Shown: positions 15,250 through 25,026, counted from the stretch's first letter. The stretch is 64,000 nt of DNA from Bradyrhizobium sp. SSBR45G (GCF_030159255.1 NZ_BSCT01000023.1:62001-126000); one strand, 5' to 3'. Notes: a model not told the origin generated them from the letters alone. Made by a program: numbers and translations.

Positions 15250-18036
15250 TTAGCCTGTATTTCTCAGCCCCGCCGAGATGCCGTTGATCGTCAGCTGAAT
15301 CCCGCGCAGCACCTGCTCGTCCGGGTTCTGCGCGCGGTGCTTCTTCAAGAGCTCGACCTGCACATGGTTGAGCGGATCAAGATAGGGGAAGCGGTTGCGC
15401 ACCGAGCGCTCCAGCAGCGGGTTGCCCTGCAGCAGCCGCTCCTGGCCGGTGATGTCGAGCAGCGTTTCGATCACCAGATTCCATTCGCGCCGGATGCGGC
15501 CGAAGATCTTTTCGCGCAAGCCCTCGTCAGGCACCAGCTCGGCGTAGCGCGAGGCGACCGCGATCGAGCTCTTGGCGAGCACCATGTCCATGTTGGACAG
15601 CAGCATCCGGAAGAATGGCCACTCCTGATAGAGCTCGCGCAGGAACGGCATGCCCTGCTCGGGATTCTCGGCGATCCAGGTCTCCACCGCGCTGCCAAAA
15701 CCGTACCAGCCCGGCAGCATCAGCCGGCACTGCGCCCAGGAAAACACCCAGGGGATCGCCCTGAGATCCTCGATCGCGCGGGTCTTCTTGCGCGAGGCCG
15801 GACGGCTGCCGATGTTGAGGGTCGCGATCTCGTTGATGACGGTCGAGGCCCAGAAATAGTCGACGAAGCCGTCGGTCTCGTAGACGAGGCCCCGGTAGGC
15901 CTTGAAGGCAAGCTCGGAGAGCCGATCCATCGCGGTGAGGTATTCGCGCTTCGGCGCCGGCTGCCGCGGATGCAGCAGGCTGGCCTCCAACGTCGCCGCG
16001 GCGAGAATCTCGAGATTGTTGCGGCCGACCTCGGCGTTCGAATATTTGCTCGAGATGATCTCGCCCTGTTCGGTGATCCGGATCTGGCCGTTCACCGCGC
16101 CGCCGGGCTGGGCGATGATGGCGTCATAGCTCGGACCGCCGCCGCGGCCGACCGAGCCGCCGCGGCCGTGGAACAGCCTGAGCCGGACGCCATGGCGCTC
16201 GAAGATTTCGACGAGGCCAATCTCGGCCTTGTAGAGCTCCCAGCCCGAGGTGACGAAGCCGCCGTCCTTGTTGCTGTCGGAATAGCCGAGCATGACCTCC
16301 TGCACGGCGCCGCGGCTGTCGACCAGGCGGCGATAATCATGCAGCGCCAGCATCCGGTCCATGATGCCGCTGGAGGCCTGAAGGTCCTCGATGGTTTCGA
16401 ACAGCGGCACGATGTTGACAGCGCAGCGGCCCGAGGGATCGATCAGGCCGACCTCCTTCAACAGCAGCGCGACCTCGAGCATGTCCGACATGCCCTTGCA
16501 CATCGAGATGATGCATTGGCAGATCACATCGGCGCCGAAGGTGGCGTGGGCCTCGGCGGCGGCGCGGAACAGAGCGAGCTCGCCGACCGTCTCGTCGCTA
16601 TATTTGACGAACTGCGACACCAGCGGCCTGGTATTGCGCAGCTCGCTGACCAGCAGGCCGACCCGCGCGTCCTCGCTGAGCGCCAAATAGGACATGCCGG
16701 GCATGGCAGTGTCGATCAGCTCGGCCACGGTGCGCTCGTGCACCGCCGAGTTCTGCCGGATGTCGAGCCGCGCCAGATGGAAGCCGAAGCAGTCCACTGC
16801 GCGCCGCAGCATCCGCAGCCGGCCGCGCGCGATCACCTCGGCATTGTTGGCGATCAGCGAGCGATGCAGCACGTCGAGATCGTCCTGCAGCTCCTTGACG
16901 CTGTCATAGGGCGCGACATCAGCCACCGGCAGCCGGCTGATCTGGATGCTGAGCTTCTTCGCCGTCGCGGCAAGGCGCGCATAGATGCCGGACACCGCGA
17001 GACGATAGGGCTCGCCGCGGCGGTGCGGCGAGGAGTCGGGCGAGCGCTCGGCGAGCGCGCGCAGCTCCTCGGAGACATCGGCGAGATGCGCCGCCATCGA
17101 CAGCTCGCTGCCGAGCAGATTCAGTTCCTCAAGGTAATAGTGCAGCGCGAGGCTCGATTGCAGCTTCAGCGTTCCGCGCATCACCTCGGCGGTTACGAAC
17201 GGATTGCCGTCGCGATCGCCGCCGATCCAGCTGCCCATCCGCAGGAACGAGGCGAGATCGCCGGCCACCTCGGCGCCGTCGTTGAGGCGGTCCTCCAACG
17301 AACACAGCAGGCGCGGCACCTCGCGCAGGAAGGTGTAGTCGTAGAACGACAGCCCGTTGGTGACCTCGTCGAGCACCGTCAGCTTGGTCCGGCGCAGCAG
17401 GTTGGTCTGCCACAAGGTCAGCACAGCGCGGCGCAGCGCCTCGTCATTGGCCTCGCGCTCGTCCGGCGTCAGCTGCATCCGCTCGCGGCGGTCGAGCAGC
17501 GTGGCGATCTCCATCTCGCGGTCCATCGTGCTCTTGCGCCGCACCTCGGTCGGGTGCGCGGTGAGGACGGGGCTGACAAGGGCGGAGGCGAAGAACTTGC
17601 GCAGGTCGGCGGCATCGAAGCCCGCCGTCTTGGCATGAGTGAGAGTTGCCGCCAGCATGCCGGCGCCGCCATTGGCATCGGTCCTGGCGCGCATGCGCCG
17701 GATGTTGTTCTGGTCCTCGGCGATGTTGGCGAGGTGGGAGAAATAGCTGAAGGCGCGGACGATGCGGACGGTCTCCGCGGTCGTCATGCCGTCGAGGATG
17801 TGCTCCAGCTCATGCCGCGCCTGGCGGTCCTCGTCGCGGTGGAAGCGCACCGAGGTCTGGCGTATCAGCTCGACGAGGTCGAACAATTCGGCGCCCTCCT
17901 GGTCGCGGACGGTGTCGCCGAGGATGCGGCCGAGCAGCCGGATGTCGTCGCGGAGCCTCGCATCCTCCTCCATCGCCTGCGCCTCGGCGGCACGGTTGGG
18001 ACGGATTTCCTCGGTCGTCATGGTTTGCGGCGACAT
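15250..18036 (-). CDS. ppc: Phosphoenolpyruvate carboxylase
   Basis: Anaplerotic enzyme: PEP plus bicarbonate gives oxaloacetate and phosphate, Mg2+-dependent, cytoplasmic homotetramer. The 928 residues include the catalytic His of VLTAHPTEVRRKS (H161), the bicarbonate/PEP-site Lys in GYSDSNKDGG, the mobile Arg/Gly loop FHGRGGSVGRGGGP and the conserved C-terminus INGISAGLRNTG. The protein is longer than the E. coli enzyme (883) mainly at the N-terminus, as in rhizobia. ATG 18036 is used; MTTEE at 18021 is an alternative start. It stands alone: upstream, 138 bases separate it from an acyl-CoA synthetase gene, and downstream is a repeat. Confidence 0.97.
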   Translation of the reverse strand: MSPQTMTTEEIRPNRAAEAQAMEEDARLRDDIRLLGRILGDTVRDQEGAELFDLVELIRQTSVRFHRDEDRQARHELEHILDGMTTAETVRIVRAFSYFSHLANIAEDQNNIRRMRARTDANGGAGMLAATLTHAKTAGFDAADLRKFFASALVSPVLTAHPTEVRRKSTMDREMEIATLLDRRERMQLTPDEREANDEALRRAVLTLWQTNLLRRTKLTVLDEVTNGLSFYDYTFLREVPRLLCSLEDRLNDGAEVAGDLASFLRMGSWIGGDRDGNPFVTAEVMRGTLKLQSSLALHYYLEELNLLGSELSMAAHLADVSEELRALAERSPDSSPHRRGEPYRLAVSGIYARLAATAKKLSIQISRLPVADVAPYDSVKELQDDLDVLHRSLIANNAEVIARGRLRMLRRAVDCFGFHLARLDIRQNSAVHERTVAELIDTAMPGMSYLALSEDARVGLLVSELRNTRPLVSQFVKYSDETVGELALFRAAAEAHATFGADVICQCIISMCKGMSDMLEVALLLKEVGLIDPSGRCAVNIVPLFETIEDLQASSGIMDRMLALHDYRRLVDSRGAVQEVMLGYSDSNKDGGFVTSGWELYKAEIGLVEIFERHGVRLRLFHGRGGSVGRGGGPSYDAIIAQPGGAVNGQIRITEQGEIISSKYSNAEVGRNNLEILAAATLEASLLHPRQPAPKREYLTAMDRLSELAFKAYRGLVYETDGFVDYFWASTVINEIATLNIGSRPASRKKTRAIEDLRAIPWVFSWAQCRLMLPGWYGFGSAVETWIAENPEQGMPFLRELYQEWPFFRMLLSNMDMVLAKSSIAVASRYAELVPDEGLREKIFGRIRREWNLVIETLLDITGQERLLQGNPLLERSVRNRFPYLDPLNHVQVELLKKHRAQNPDEQVLRGIQLTINGISAGLRNTG

Positions 18037-18174
18037 GGATGCGCTCTCCAGCAGCTGCCTATTTACGGGTCAGTCTGCCGTATCTGTACCGCAGCGCAAG
18101 ATCAAGAAAGAGGCTTTGCCTGCCCTATTCGATGCTGTTGTCGTGTCCTCATCGTTGCCGGGTCGTCCGATCCG

Positions 18175-19719
18175 TCAGATTTTCCGCCCCGCCTGCTCCC
18201 AATACGGATCACGCAACCGCCGCTTGAAGATCTTGCCGGAGTCCTCGCGCGGCAATTTGCCATGGATTTCAATGTGCCTGGGCACCTTGTAATCGGCCAA
18301 AGAGGCCTTCAGCCGCGCCTTGATCTCGCCGGTGTCCAGCACCACGCCCGGCTGCGGCTCGACCACCGCCATCAGGGCCTCGCCGAACTCGGCATCGGGG
18401 ATGCCGAACACGGCGCAATCATGCACGCCGGGCACGGCATGCAGCACCGCCTCGATCTCGGCCGGATAGATGTTGACGCCGCCGGAGATCACCATGTCGC
18501 GCTTGCGGTCGCACAGGAAGACATAGCCGTCGGGATCGATGTAGCCGACGTCGCCCGAGGTGATGAAGCCGTCGCGATCGATCTCGGCGCGCTTCTCCGG
18601 CTTGTTGTGATAGGTGAAATCGGGATTGCCTGGAATGCGCGAATAGATCTCGCCGACCTCGCCCTGCGGCAGGATGCGGCCGTCCTCGCCAAGGAAGCGC
18701 AGTTCGGCCCCCGGCGAGACCTTGCCCACGGTGCCGGGCTTGCTCAGCGCATCCTCGGAAGTCGCGAAGGTGACGGCGCCGGATTCGGTGGAGCCGTAGA
18801 ATTCGTAGATGACGGGCCCCCACCACTCGATCATGGCACGCTTGACGTCGGCGGGACACGGCGCCGCCGCATGGATGATGTGACGCAGCGACGAGACGTC
18901 GTAGCGGCGGCGCACCGCCTCCGGCAGCTTCATCAGCCGGATGAACATCGTCGGCACCATGAAGATGGTGTCGATGCGCTCTTGCTGGATGATGCCGAGA
19001 AATTCCTCCGGCTCGAAGCGCGGCATCAGCACCAGCGCGCCGCCGAGCCGGCCGGCGCGCAGGCCGAACGCGTTCGGCGCCGAATGATACAGCGGCCCCG
19101 GCAGCAGCGCCCGCGAGCCCGGTTTGAGGCCGTAGATCAGCGCCCGCATGCGCTCGGCCGACGCCGCCTGCTCGACCGTCGGCGCGTTGCGGCGGACGCC
19201 CTTGGGATGGCCGGTCGTGCCGGAGGTGTAGATCATGTTCTGCGGCTGCGGCACCTGCGGACCCTCGTAGGGGCTCTGCTGGGCCAGCCAGCTCTCGAGC
19301 TCGGTCGCAAAGTCCGGGGGTTCGAGCAGATCCGCGCTGATCTTGTAGTTGGCCAGGATCTCCGGCGGTGTCCGGACGCTGAGCACGGTGACACCGGCTG
19401 GAATCAGGCCGCGCAGCTGATGCAGCAGATCCGCATGCCCGACCAGCACCTTCGTGGCGGAGTCCTTGAGGATGTAGTCGATCTCCTCCGGCTTGAAGTG
19501 CCAGTTCACCGGCACGCCATACGCCCCCAGCCGCATCGCGCCATAGGCGGCCTCGATGAAGGCGATGTCGTTGCGCATCAGGATGCAGACGCAGTCGCCC
19601 TGGCGCACGCCGAGCTGCGCCAGACCGCTCGCGATGCGCGCGGCGCGGTCGGCAATGTCGGCGTGGCCGCGGCGGCGATCGCCGGAGACGATGCCGCAGA
19701 ACAACGAGGAGGTTTCCAT
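18175..19719 (-). CDS. AMP-dependent acyl-CoA synthetase/ligase
   Basis: Activates a carboxylic acid to its CoA thioester via an acyl-adenylate. The 514-residue ANL enzyme shows the P-loop-like MIYTSGTTGHPKG, YEFYGSTESGAVT, the DVGYIDPDGYVFLCDRKRDM hinge region and the C-terminal catalytic-Lys motif EDSGKIFKRRLRD. It is a paralogue of the ligase at 21706 (shared ISGGVNIYPAEIE and LRDPYW). It lies 69 bases downstream of a crotonase gene in the same direction, likely cotranscribed. The acid specificity cannot be deduced. Confidence 0.93.
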   Translation of the reverse strand: METSSLFCGIVSGDRRRGHADIADRAARIASGLAQLGVRQGDCVCILMRNDIAFIEAAYGAMRLGAYGVPVNWHFKPEEIDYILKDSATKVLVGHADLLHQLRGLIPAGVTVLSVRTPPEILANYKISADLLEPPDFATELESWLAQQSPYEGPQVPQPQNMIYTSGTTGHPKGVRRNAPTVEQAASAERMRALIYGLKPGSRALLPGPLYHSAPNAFGLRAGRLGGALVLMPRFEPEEFLGIIQQERIDTIFMVPTMFIRLMKLPEAVRRRYDVSSLRHIIHAAAPCPADVKRAMIEWWGPVIYEFYGSTESGAVTFATSEDALSKPGTVGKVSPGAELRFLGEDGRILPQGEVGEIYSRIPGNPDFTYHNKPEKRAEIDRDGFITSGDVGYIDPDGYVFLCDRKRDMVISGGVNIYPAEIEAVLHAVPGVHDCAVFGIPDAEFGEALMAVVEPQPGVVLDTGEIKARLKASLADYKVPRHIEIHGKLPREDSGKIFKRRLRDPYWEQAGRKI

Positions 19720-19788
19720 GATTCAATGGTCCGATCTGGCGCCGGTTCGATCCGGAGCGATGCGCAGCATCGCCCCGGAATGACGTTG

Positions 19789-20598
19789 TCAGTCCGCGAA
19801 TTTCGGGGCGCGCTTCTCGATGTTGGCGCGGACCGATTCGAGCTGGTTGGGGCTGCCGATCAGCTTCTGCTGCTCGACCGATTCCGCGAGCAGTGCCGGA
19901 CCCGGATCGACCGAGAGATTGTTCAGCATCCGTTTGGCGGCGCGGATCGCATCTGGATTCTTGCCGGCGATCTCTCGCGCCGCCTCCAGCGCCGCCGCGC
20001 GCGGATCGGCGCAAATGCGCGTGACCAAGCCGTAAGCCTGTCCCTCCTCCGCCGAAAACACACGGCCGGTGTAGGTGAGCTCGCGCAGGATGTCGTCACG
20101 CACGAGCGTCGCCAGAACCGGCGTGCCCGCCATGTCCGGCACGAGGCCCCACTTGATTTCCATGATCGACATCTTGGTGTCGGGCGCGACGTAACGCATG
20201 TCGGCGCCGAGGGCGAGCTGGAAGCCGCCGCCATAGGCCACGCCATGCACTGCAGCAATCACCGGCACCGGCAGCTGCCGCCAGCCCCACACCGCCTGCT
20301 GGGCGAAATTGGCCTTGCCGTGGGTGCGAATGGTGAGATCGCGCTTCTCGCCGCCCGCAATACCGTTGCCGCCATTTTCCTTCATCGCGGCGAAACGCAC
20401 CATGTCGAGGCCGGCGCAAAACGCCCGCCCTTCGCCCGACAGCACCACGGCGCGCAGGCCCTTTTCCTTCGACAATCGCTCGGTCGCCGCCACCAGCGCC
20501 TCGAACATCGCGACATCGAGCGCGTTCATCTTGTCGGCCCGGACCAGCCGGACATCGGCGACGCCGTCGGTGATCTCGATCGCGACCCGGTTCTCCAT
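19789..20598 (-). CDS. Enoyl-CoA hydratase/isomerase (crotonase family)
   Basis: A 269-residue crotonase-fold protein. The first oxyanion-hole segment is GRAFCAGLDMVRFA and the second AVHGVAYGGGFQLALGADMRYV. MSIMEIKWGLVPDMAGT follows, where catalytic acids normally sit. The C-terminal RAAKRMLNNL helix and the final FAD complete the fold. It would hydrate or isomerise an unsaturated acyl-CoA. It is first in a minus-strand pair with the acyl-CoA synthetase, and divergent from the 2,4-dienoyl-CoA reductase-like gene across 105 bases, so the three are plausibly co-regulated for unsaturated acyl-CoA breakdown. Confidence 0.9.
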   Translation of the reverse strand: MENRVAIEITDGVADVRLVRADKMNALDVAMFEALVAATERLSKEKGLRAVVLSGEGRAFCAGLDMVRFAAMKENGGNGIAGGEKRDLTIRTHGKANFAQQAVWGWRQLPVPVIAAVHGVAYGGGFQLALGADMRYVAPDTKMSIMEIKWGLVPDMAGTPVLATLVRDDILRELTYTGRVFSAEEGQAYGLVTRICADPRAAALEAAREIAGKNPDAIRAAKRMLNNLSVDPGPALLAESVEQQKLIGSPNQLESVRANIEKRAPKFAD

Positions 20599-20703
20599 GA
20601 TGCGGTTCTCCCTGCGTGTGGTCTTTGTGACTTTACAGAAGGCTGTCAGAGCGATTTAGTCAATCGACCAATTAACTCACAACATCTCAGGCAGGAAGCT
20701 CCC

Positions 20704-21579
20704 ATGTTCAAGGACAATCTCCTCGAAGGTCGACGCATTCTGGTGACCGGCGGCGGCACCGGATTGGGCAAGTCAATGGCCGCGCGCTTCCTGCAACTGG
20801 GCGCTGAGGTGCATATTTGCGGGCGGCGGAAAATCGTCTGCGACGAGACTGCGACCGAACTGATGGACCTCTATGGCGGTCGTGTCACCAGCCACGGCGT
20901 CGACATTCGCAATGCCATGGCCGTGGAGGAAATGATCGAGGCCATCTTCCAGGAAGGTGGCCTGACCGATCTCATCAACAATGCCGCCGGCAACTTCATT
21001 TCCCGCACCGAGGAATTGAGCCCGCGCGGCTTCGACGCGGTCGCCAACATCGTGATGCACGGCACCTTCTATGTGACGCATGCCGTCGGCAAGCGCTGGA
21101 TCGCGGCGAAGCAGCCGGGCAACGTCGTCTCGATCACGGTGACCTGGGTGCGCAACGGCTCTCCTTACGTGGTGCCGTCGGCGATGAGCAAATCGGCGAT
21201 TCACGCGATGACGATGTCGCTCGCGACCGAATGGGGCCGCTACGGCATCCGCCTCAACACGATCGCGCCGGGTGAGATCCCGACTGAAGGCATGAGCAAG
21301 CGCATCAAGCCGGGCGACGAGGCTGGCGCCCGCACCAAGGCGATGAACCCGATGGGCCGCGTCGGCACCATGGAGGAATTGCAAAACCTGGCGGTGTTCC
21401 TGATCTCCGGCGGCTGCAACTGGATCAATGGCGAGACCATCGCGATGGACGGCGCCCAGGCGCTGGCGATGGGCGGCAATTTCTATCAGCTGCGCGACTG
21501 GAGCGACGACGACTGGACCAAGGCCAAGGAGTCGATCAAGGCGCAGAACGAGAAGGACCGCGCGACCCGCACGAGCTGA
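20704..21579 (+). CDS. SDR-family 2,4-dienoyl-CoA reductase-like protein
   Basis: A 291-residue NADP(H)-type SDR with LVTGGGTGLGK (about 12-22) and NNAAGNF. It closely follows the plan of eukaryotic-type 2,4-dienoyl-CoA reductases: SPYVVPSAMSK replaces the ordinary Y-x3-K box (Ser at the Tyr position). The same group is marked by EWGRYGIRLNTIAPG, GRVGTMEELQNLA, CNWINGETIAMDG and the tail NFYQLRDWSDDDW. This predicts reduction of polyunsaturated-fatty-acid dienoyl-CoA intermediates. The frame is open far upstream on this strand, but that part is antisense to ppc and other genes; the start is ATG 20704 after GGCAGGAAGCTCCC. Confidence 0.9.
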   Translation: MFKDNLLEGRRILVTGGGTGLGKSMAARFLQLGAEVHICGRRKIVCDETATELMDLYGGRVTSHGVDIRNAMAVEEMIEAIFQEGGLTDLINNAAGNFISRTEELSPRGFDAVANIVMHGTFYVTHAVGKRWIAAKQPGNVVSITVTWVRNGSPYVVPSAMSKSAIHAMTMSLATEWGRYGIRLNTIAPGEIPTEGMSKRIKPGDEAGARTKAMNPMGRVGTMEELQNLAVFLISGGCNWINGETIAMDGAQALAMGGNFYQLRDWSDDDWTKAKESIKAQNEKDRATRTS

Positions 21580-21705
21580 TGAGGCAACCACGCTGGTGAT
21601 CGGCCGTGGACGCGCCGTGGACTGACCAAAAGCTACTCGCTCCGGCTCGCGTCGGGGCGAGGACGAGACAAAGAACAAACAACAAGACACAATCGGAGGG
21701 GAAAC

Positions 21706-23286
21706 ATGTCCGTCACGACGGCAACGTCGACGCTGGTCGACGTCGTGCGCAAACAGGCACAGTCGCTCGGCTCCGCCACCGCCTACGAGTTCGAAGGACG
21801 CATCACGAGCTTCACCGAGTTCGACCGCAGGACCAACCAGGTCGCCAACGCACTCAAGGCGCTCGGCCTCAAGCCAAATGAGCGGATCGCCTATTTCGGC
21901 AAGAACAGCGACAGCTATTTCGAGCTGCTGGTCGGCGCGATGAAGGCCAATGTCGTGATGGCGCCGGTGAATTGGCGTCTAGCCGGCCCCGAAGTGGCCT
22001 TCATCGTCGAGGACTGCAAGGCCCCCGCCCTGTTCGTCGGGCCCGAGTTCATCACCATGATCAGGAACATCCGCGATCAGATCCCGAGCGTTCGGCACAT
22101 CATCACCACCGAAGGCGGGGCGCCGGAATGGCAGGACTATGCAGCCTGGCGCGACGCTCAGAGCACGGACGATCCGGGCGTGACAATCACGCCCAAGGAC
22201 ATCGCGCTGCAGCTCTACACCTCGGGCACCACCGGCAAGCCGAAGGGCGCGATGCTGTCGCACGCCAACTTCCTCAACCTCGTCAACACCGGCAATCCCG
22301 AGGAGAAGCCGGACTGGAACAAATGGTCGACCGAGGACGTCTCGCTGATCGCAATGCCGATCTTCCACATCGGCGGCTCCGGCTGGGGCCTGATGAGCCT
22401 CTATCACGGCGCCCGCGGCGTCATCGCGCGCGAGTTCGATCCGACGAAAATCCTCGACTTCTTCGAGCAGTCCGGCATCACCAAGCTGTTCATGGTGCCC
22501 GCCGCGATGCAGTTCGTCGTGCGCCAACCGCGCGCCCGAGAGGTAGATTTCTCGCGCCTGAAATACATGCTCTACGGCGCCTCGCCGATCCCGGCGGCGC
22601 TCTTGAAGGAATGCATCGAGGTCTTCAAATGCGGCTTCGTGCAGATGTACGGCATGACCGAGACGACCGGCACCATCATCGCGCTGCCGCCCGAGGATCA
22701 TGTCGAGGGGCTGGAGCGGATGCGCTCGGCCGGCAAGCCGCTCCCCGGCGTCGAGGTTGCGATCATCGATGTCAATGGCAAGCCTCTGCCGCCACGCGAC
22801 GTCGGCGAGATCGCGACGCGCTCCGGCTCCAACATGGCCGGCTATTGGAATCTTCCCGAGGCGACCACTCGCACCCTCGGCAAGGACGGCTGGCTGCGCA
22901 CCGGTGATGCCGGCTACATGGATGAGGACGGCTATGTCTACATCCACGACCGCATCAAGGACATGATCATCTCCGGCGGCGAGAACATCTATCCGGCCGA
23001 GGTCGAGAGCGCGATCTGCGACCATCCCGATGTCGCCGAGGCCGCCGTGATCGGCATCCCCGACGACAAATGGGGCGAGGCCGTCAAGGCGATCGTCGTG
23101 ATGAAACCGGGCAAGCGCGCCACCGAGACCGACATCATCAATTTCACCCGCACCCGCATCGCCGGCTTCAAGACGCCGAAGAGCATCGACTTCCTCGACG
23201 CCCTGCCGCGCAACCCCTCCGGCAAGATCCTGCGCCGGAATCTGCGCGACCCGTATTGGGCGGGAAAGGACCGCCAGGTGAATTGA
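21706..23286 (+). CDS. Long-chain-type acyl-CoA synthetase (AMP-binding)
   Basis: A 526-residue ANL ligase with LYTSGTTGKPKGAMLSHANF, YGMTETTGTI, RTGDAGYMDEDGYVYIHDR and the catalytic Lys in NPSGKILRRNLRD. The start MSVTTATS at 21706 follows CGGAGGGGAAAC. It is 126 bases downstream of the dienoyl-CoA reductase-like gene on the same strand. Together with the paralogous ligase, crotonases and acyl-CoA dehydrogenase nearby it would feed acids into beta-oxidation. Chain-length preference is not deducible. A repeat and a perfect hairpin follow. Confidence 0.93.
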   Translation: MSVTTATSTLVDVVRKQAQSLGSATAYEFEGRITSFTEFDRRTNQVANALKALGLKPNERIAYFGKNSDSYFELLVGAMKANVVMAPVNWRLAGPEVAFIVEDCKAPALFVGPEFITMIRNIRDQIPSVRHIITTEGGAPEWQDYAAWRDAQSTDDPGVTITPKDIALQLYTSGTTGKPKGAMLSHANFLNLVNTGNPEEKPDWNKWSTEDVSLIAMPIFHIGGSGWGLMSLYHGARGVIAREFDPTKILDFFEQSGITKLFMVPAAMQFVVRQPRAREVDFSRLKYMLYGASPIPAALLKECIEVFKCGFVQMYGMTETTGTIIALPPEDHVEGLERMRSAGKPLPGVEVAIIDVNGKPLPPRDVGEIATRSGSNMAGYWNLPEATTRTLGKDGWLRTGDAGYMDEDGYVYIHDRIKDMIISGGENIYPAEVESAICDHPDVAEAAVIGIPDDKWGEAVKAIVVMKPGKRATETDIINFTRTRIAGFKTPKSIDFLDALPRNPSGKILRRNLRDPYWAGKDRQVN

Positions 23287-23377
23287 GTGGACGCAGCACG
23301 ATCCGCCGCTCGCGCCAGTCTGAATTTCGCTCGCGGTGGTGCCTGTCGATGAGCACCACGTTGCCGCACGATCGGTT

Positions 23378-23514
23378 CGTAGGGTGGGCAAAGCGCCGCC
23401 GCAGGCGGTGCTTGCCCACCGTGTCTCGGCGTTCGCGCAAGCCAATGGTGGGCACGGCACGCGCAAGAGCACGGCATGAACGCGGCGGCGGATGCGCACC
23501 TTTGCCCACCCTAC
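23378..23514. repeat. Dispersed inverted repeat, CGTAGGGTGGGCAAAG type (copy 2)
   Basis: The outer arms are CGTAGGGTGGGCAAAG and CTTTGCCCACCCTACG, with inner GCCCACCGTG and TGGTGGGCACGG. It fills the space between the convergent acyl-CoA synthetase and acyl-CoA dehydrogenase genes. Confidence 0.85.
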
Positions 23515-23523
23515 GTACCCTTG

Positions 23524-23554
23524 CCGTCATCGCGAGTGAAGCTCGCGATGACGG
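23524..23554. terminator. Perfect hairpin between convergent genes
   Basis: CCGTCATCGCGAG and CTCGCGATGACGG form a 13-bp perfect stem with a 5-base loop, 20 bases beyond the stop of the minus-strand acyl-CoA dehydrogenase. There is no T-run, so bidirectional termination or mRNA 3'-end protection is inferred. It resembles the CGTCATTGCGAG repeat ends. Confidence 0.55.
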
Positions 23555-23573
23555 CGCGCCGGTCAAAATTACC

Positions 23574-24848
23574 TCACCTCTTGTTCGCCCCCATGTACCC
23601 GAACAGGAAGCCCGCCACCTTGCGCATCTGGATCTCCTCGCTGCCTTCGGTGATGCGGTAACGGCGGTGGTGGCGGTAGATGTGCTCGAACGGCTTGTGG
23701 CGCGAATAGCCCACCCCGCCATGGACCTGCATGGCGCGGTCGGCCGCCTCGCAGCACAGGCGATTAGCCCAGTAGTTGCACATCGACACCTTGTCGGACA
23801 GCGTGTGCTCGACCTGGGCCTGGGTGAGCTGGTCCATCTCCCAGGCGGTCTTGCGGATCAGGAGCCGCAGCATCTCGGCCTGCGTCGCCAGCTCCACCAG
23901 AGGCCATTGGATCGCCTGGTTCTCCGCCAGCGCCTTGCCGAATGGCTTGCGCTCACGCGCGTAAGTAACGCTCTCGTTGATGCAGAACACCGCGGCACCG
24001 AGCGAGCTCGCGGCCTGGCGGATGCGGTTTTCGTGCACGAAGCACTGCGCGAGCGACAGGCCGCGACCGACCTCGCCGAACAGCGCATCCTCCGGCACGA
24101 ACACGTCGGTGAAGCTGACGCGCGGATGGTCGGTCGGCATGTTGAAGGTCCAGAGATACTCCTCGACCTTCACGCCGTCGGCCTTGGCCGGCACCAGGAA
24201 ACAGGTGATGCCGCGCGCATCGCCGTCATTGCCCGAGGTGCGCGCGAACAGCGCGCAATGGGTGGCGACGTGCATGCCCGTCGTCCACATCTTCTCGCCG
24301 TTGATCAGCCAGCCCTTGACGTTGTCGCGGGTGGCCGGGACGGCCTTCGTCTCCATGTGGGTGGCGTCCGAGCCGTGATGCGGCTCTGTCAGGCCGAACG
24401 TGATGCGGTACTTGCCGGTGATCGAGCCGTCGATCATCGCCTTCTGGTCGTCGCGGCCGTAGCGGTCGAGCATCGTGACGATCGGCAGATTGCCGACGAT
24501 CGAATGCTCGTTCTGCAGGTCGTTGTGCAGGCCGAGCCCCTTCGACGCAAAATGCTCGCGGATCACCGCCATCCAGAGATTGGAGCCGTCCTTGCCGCCA
24601 TAGCGCTTGGGGATCGCGAAACGCAGATGGCCGGCCGCGTCGGCACGATCCTTGGCCTTGCGCAGCAGCTGCTCCCACTCATGCCGCGGCAGGCCGCCAT
24701 TCTCGAAATCGGTGCGCGCCCATTCGCGGCGATGGTCGAAGAAGCGGATGTTGTCGTCGGCCTCCTCCAGCGGCTTAATCTCGGCTTCGATGAAGCGGTC
24801 GAGCTCGTCGAGATAGGCGACGAGCTCCTTCGGCAAGGAAAAATCCAT
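23574..24848 (-). CDS. Acyl-CoA dehydrogenase family protein
   Basis: A 424-residue FAD-dependent flavoprotein that would introduce a 2,3-double bond into an acyl-CoA. Visible are FGLTEPHHGSD, INGEKMWTTG, the FAD-binding region around ERKPFGKALAENQAIQ, and MQVHGGVGYSRHKPFEHIYRHHRRYRI near the C-terminus. The N-terminal EADDNIRFFDHRREWARTDFE segment and the overall length resemble the ACAD10/11-like clade, which fits the neighbouring aminoglycoside-phosphotransferase-like gene. It is divergent from the crotonase at 25027. Confidence 0.92.
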   Translation of the reverse strand: MDFSLPKELVAYLDELDRFIEAEIKPLEEADDNIRFFDHRREWARTDFENGGLPRHEWEQLLRKAKDRADAAGHLRFAIPKRYGGKDGSNLWMAVIREHFASKGLGLHNDLQNEHSIVGNLPIVTMLDRYGRDDQKAMIDGSITGKYRITFGLTEPHHGSDATHMETKAVPATRDNVKGWLINGEKMWTTGMHVATHCALFARTSGNDGDARGITCFLVPAKADGVKVEEYLWTFNMPTDHPRVSFTDVFVPEDALFGEVGRGLSLAQCFVHENRIRQAASSLGAAVFCINESVTYARERKPFGKALAENQAIQWPLVELATQAEMLRLLIRKTAWEMDQLTQAQVEHTLSDKVSMCNYWANRLCCEAADRAMQVHGGVGYSRHKPFEHIYRHHRRYRITEGSEEIQMRKVAGFLFGYMGANKR

Positions 24849-25026
24849 GGCGTGTCTCCCTCTGCGTGTCGTTGTTGTTATTGCGCTGGACCGGCGAGGC
24901 TTCTGCCCATGGGCATTGCGTGCTTGTCGCGCGCAGCGCCGTTGCGTATTTGGATGACCTTAAGGTCGGCGCAGGCGCTAAGCTTGCGCGAGGTTGCCAA
25001 TCATCAGAAAACAGGAGGAACGGCCG

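Noticed and set aside
15193..20703. Very long uninterrupted plus-strand reading frame opposite ppc, the acyl-CoA synthetase and the crotonase
   Set aside because: It is antisense to three genes with clear motifs, and its translation is Arg/His/Ala-rich with no domain pattern. Only its last 876 bases (20704-21579) are a real gene. Such shadow frames are common at this G+C content.
24849..25026. CCTTAAGG-like and GCGC-TAAGCTT-GCGC short palindromes between acyl-CoA dehydrogenase and crotonase
   Set aside because: The arms are short and of a kind expected by chance in GC-rich DNA, without fixed distance to either start.
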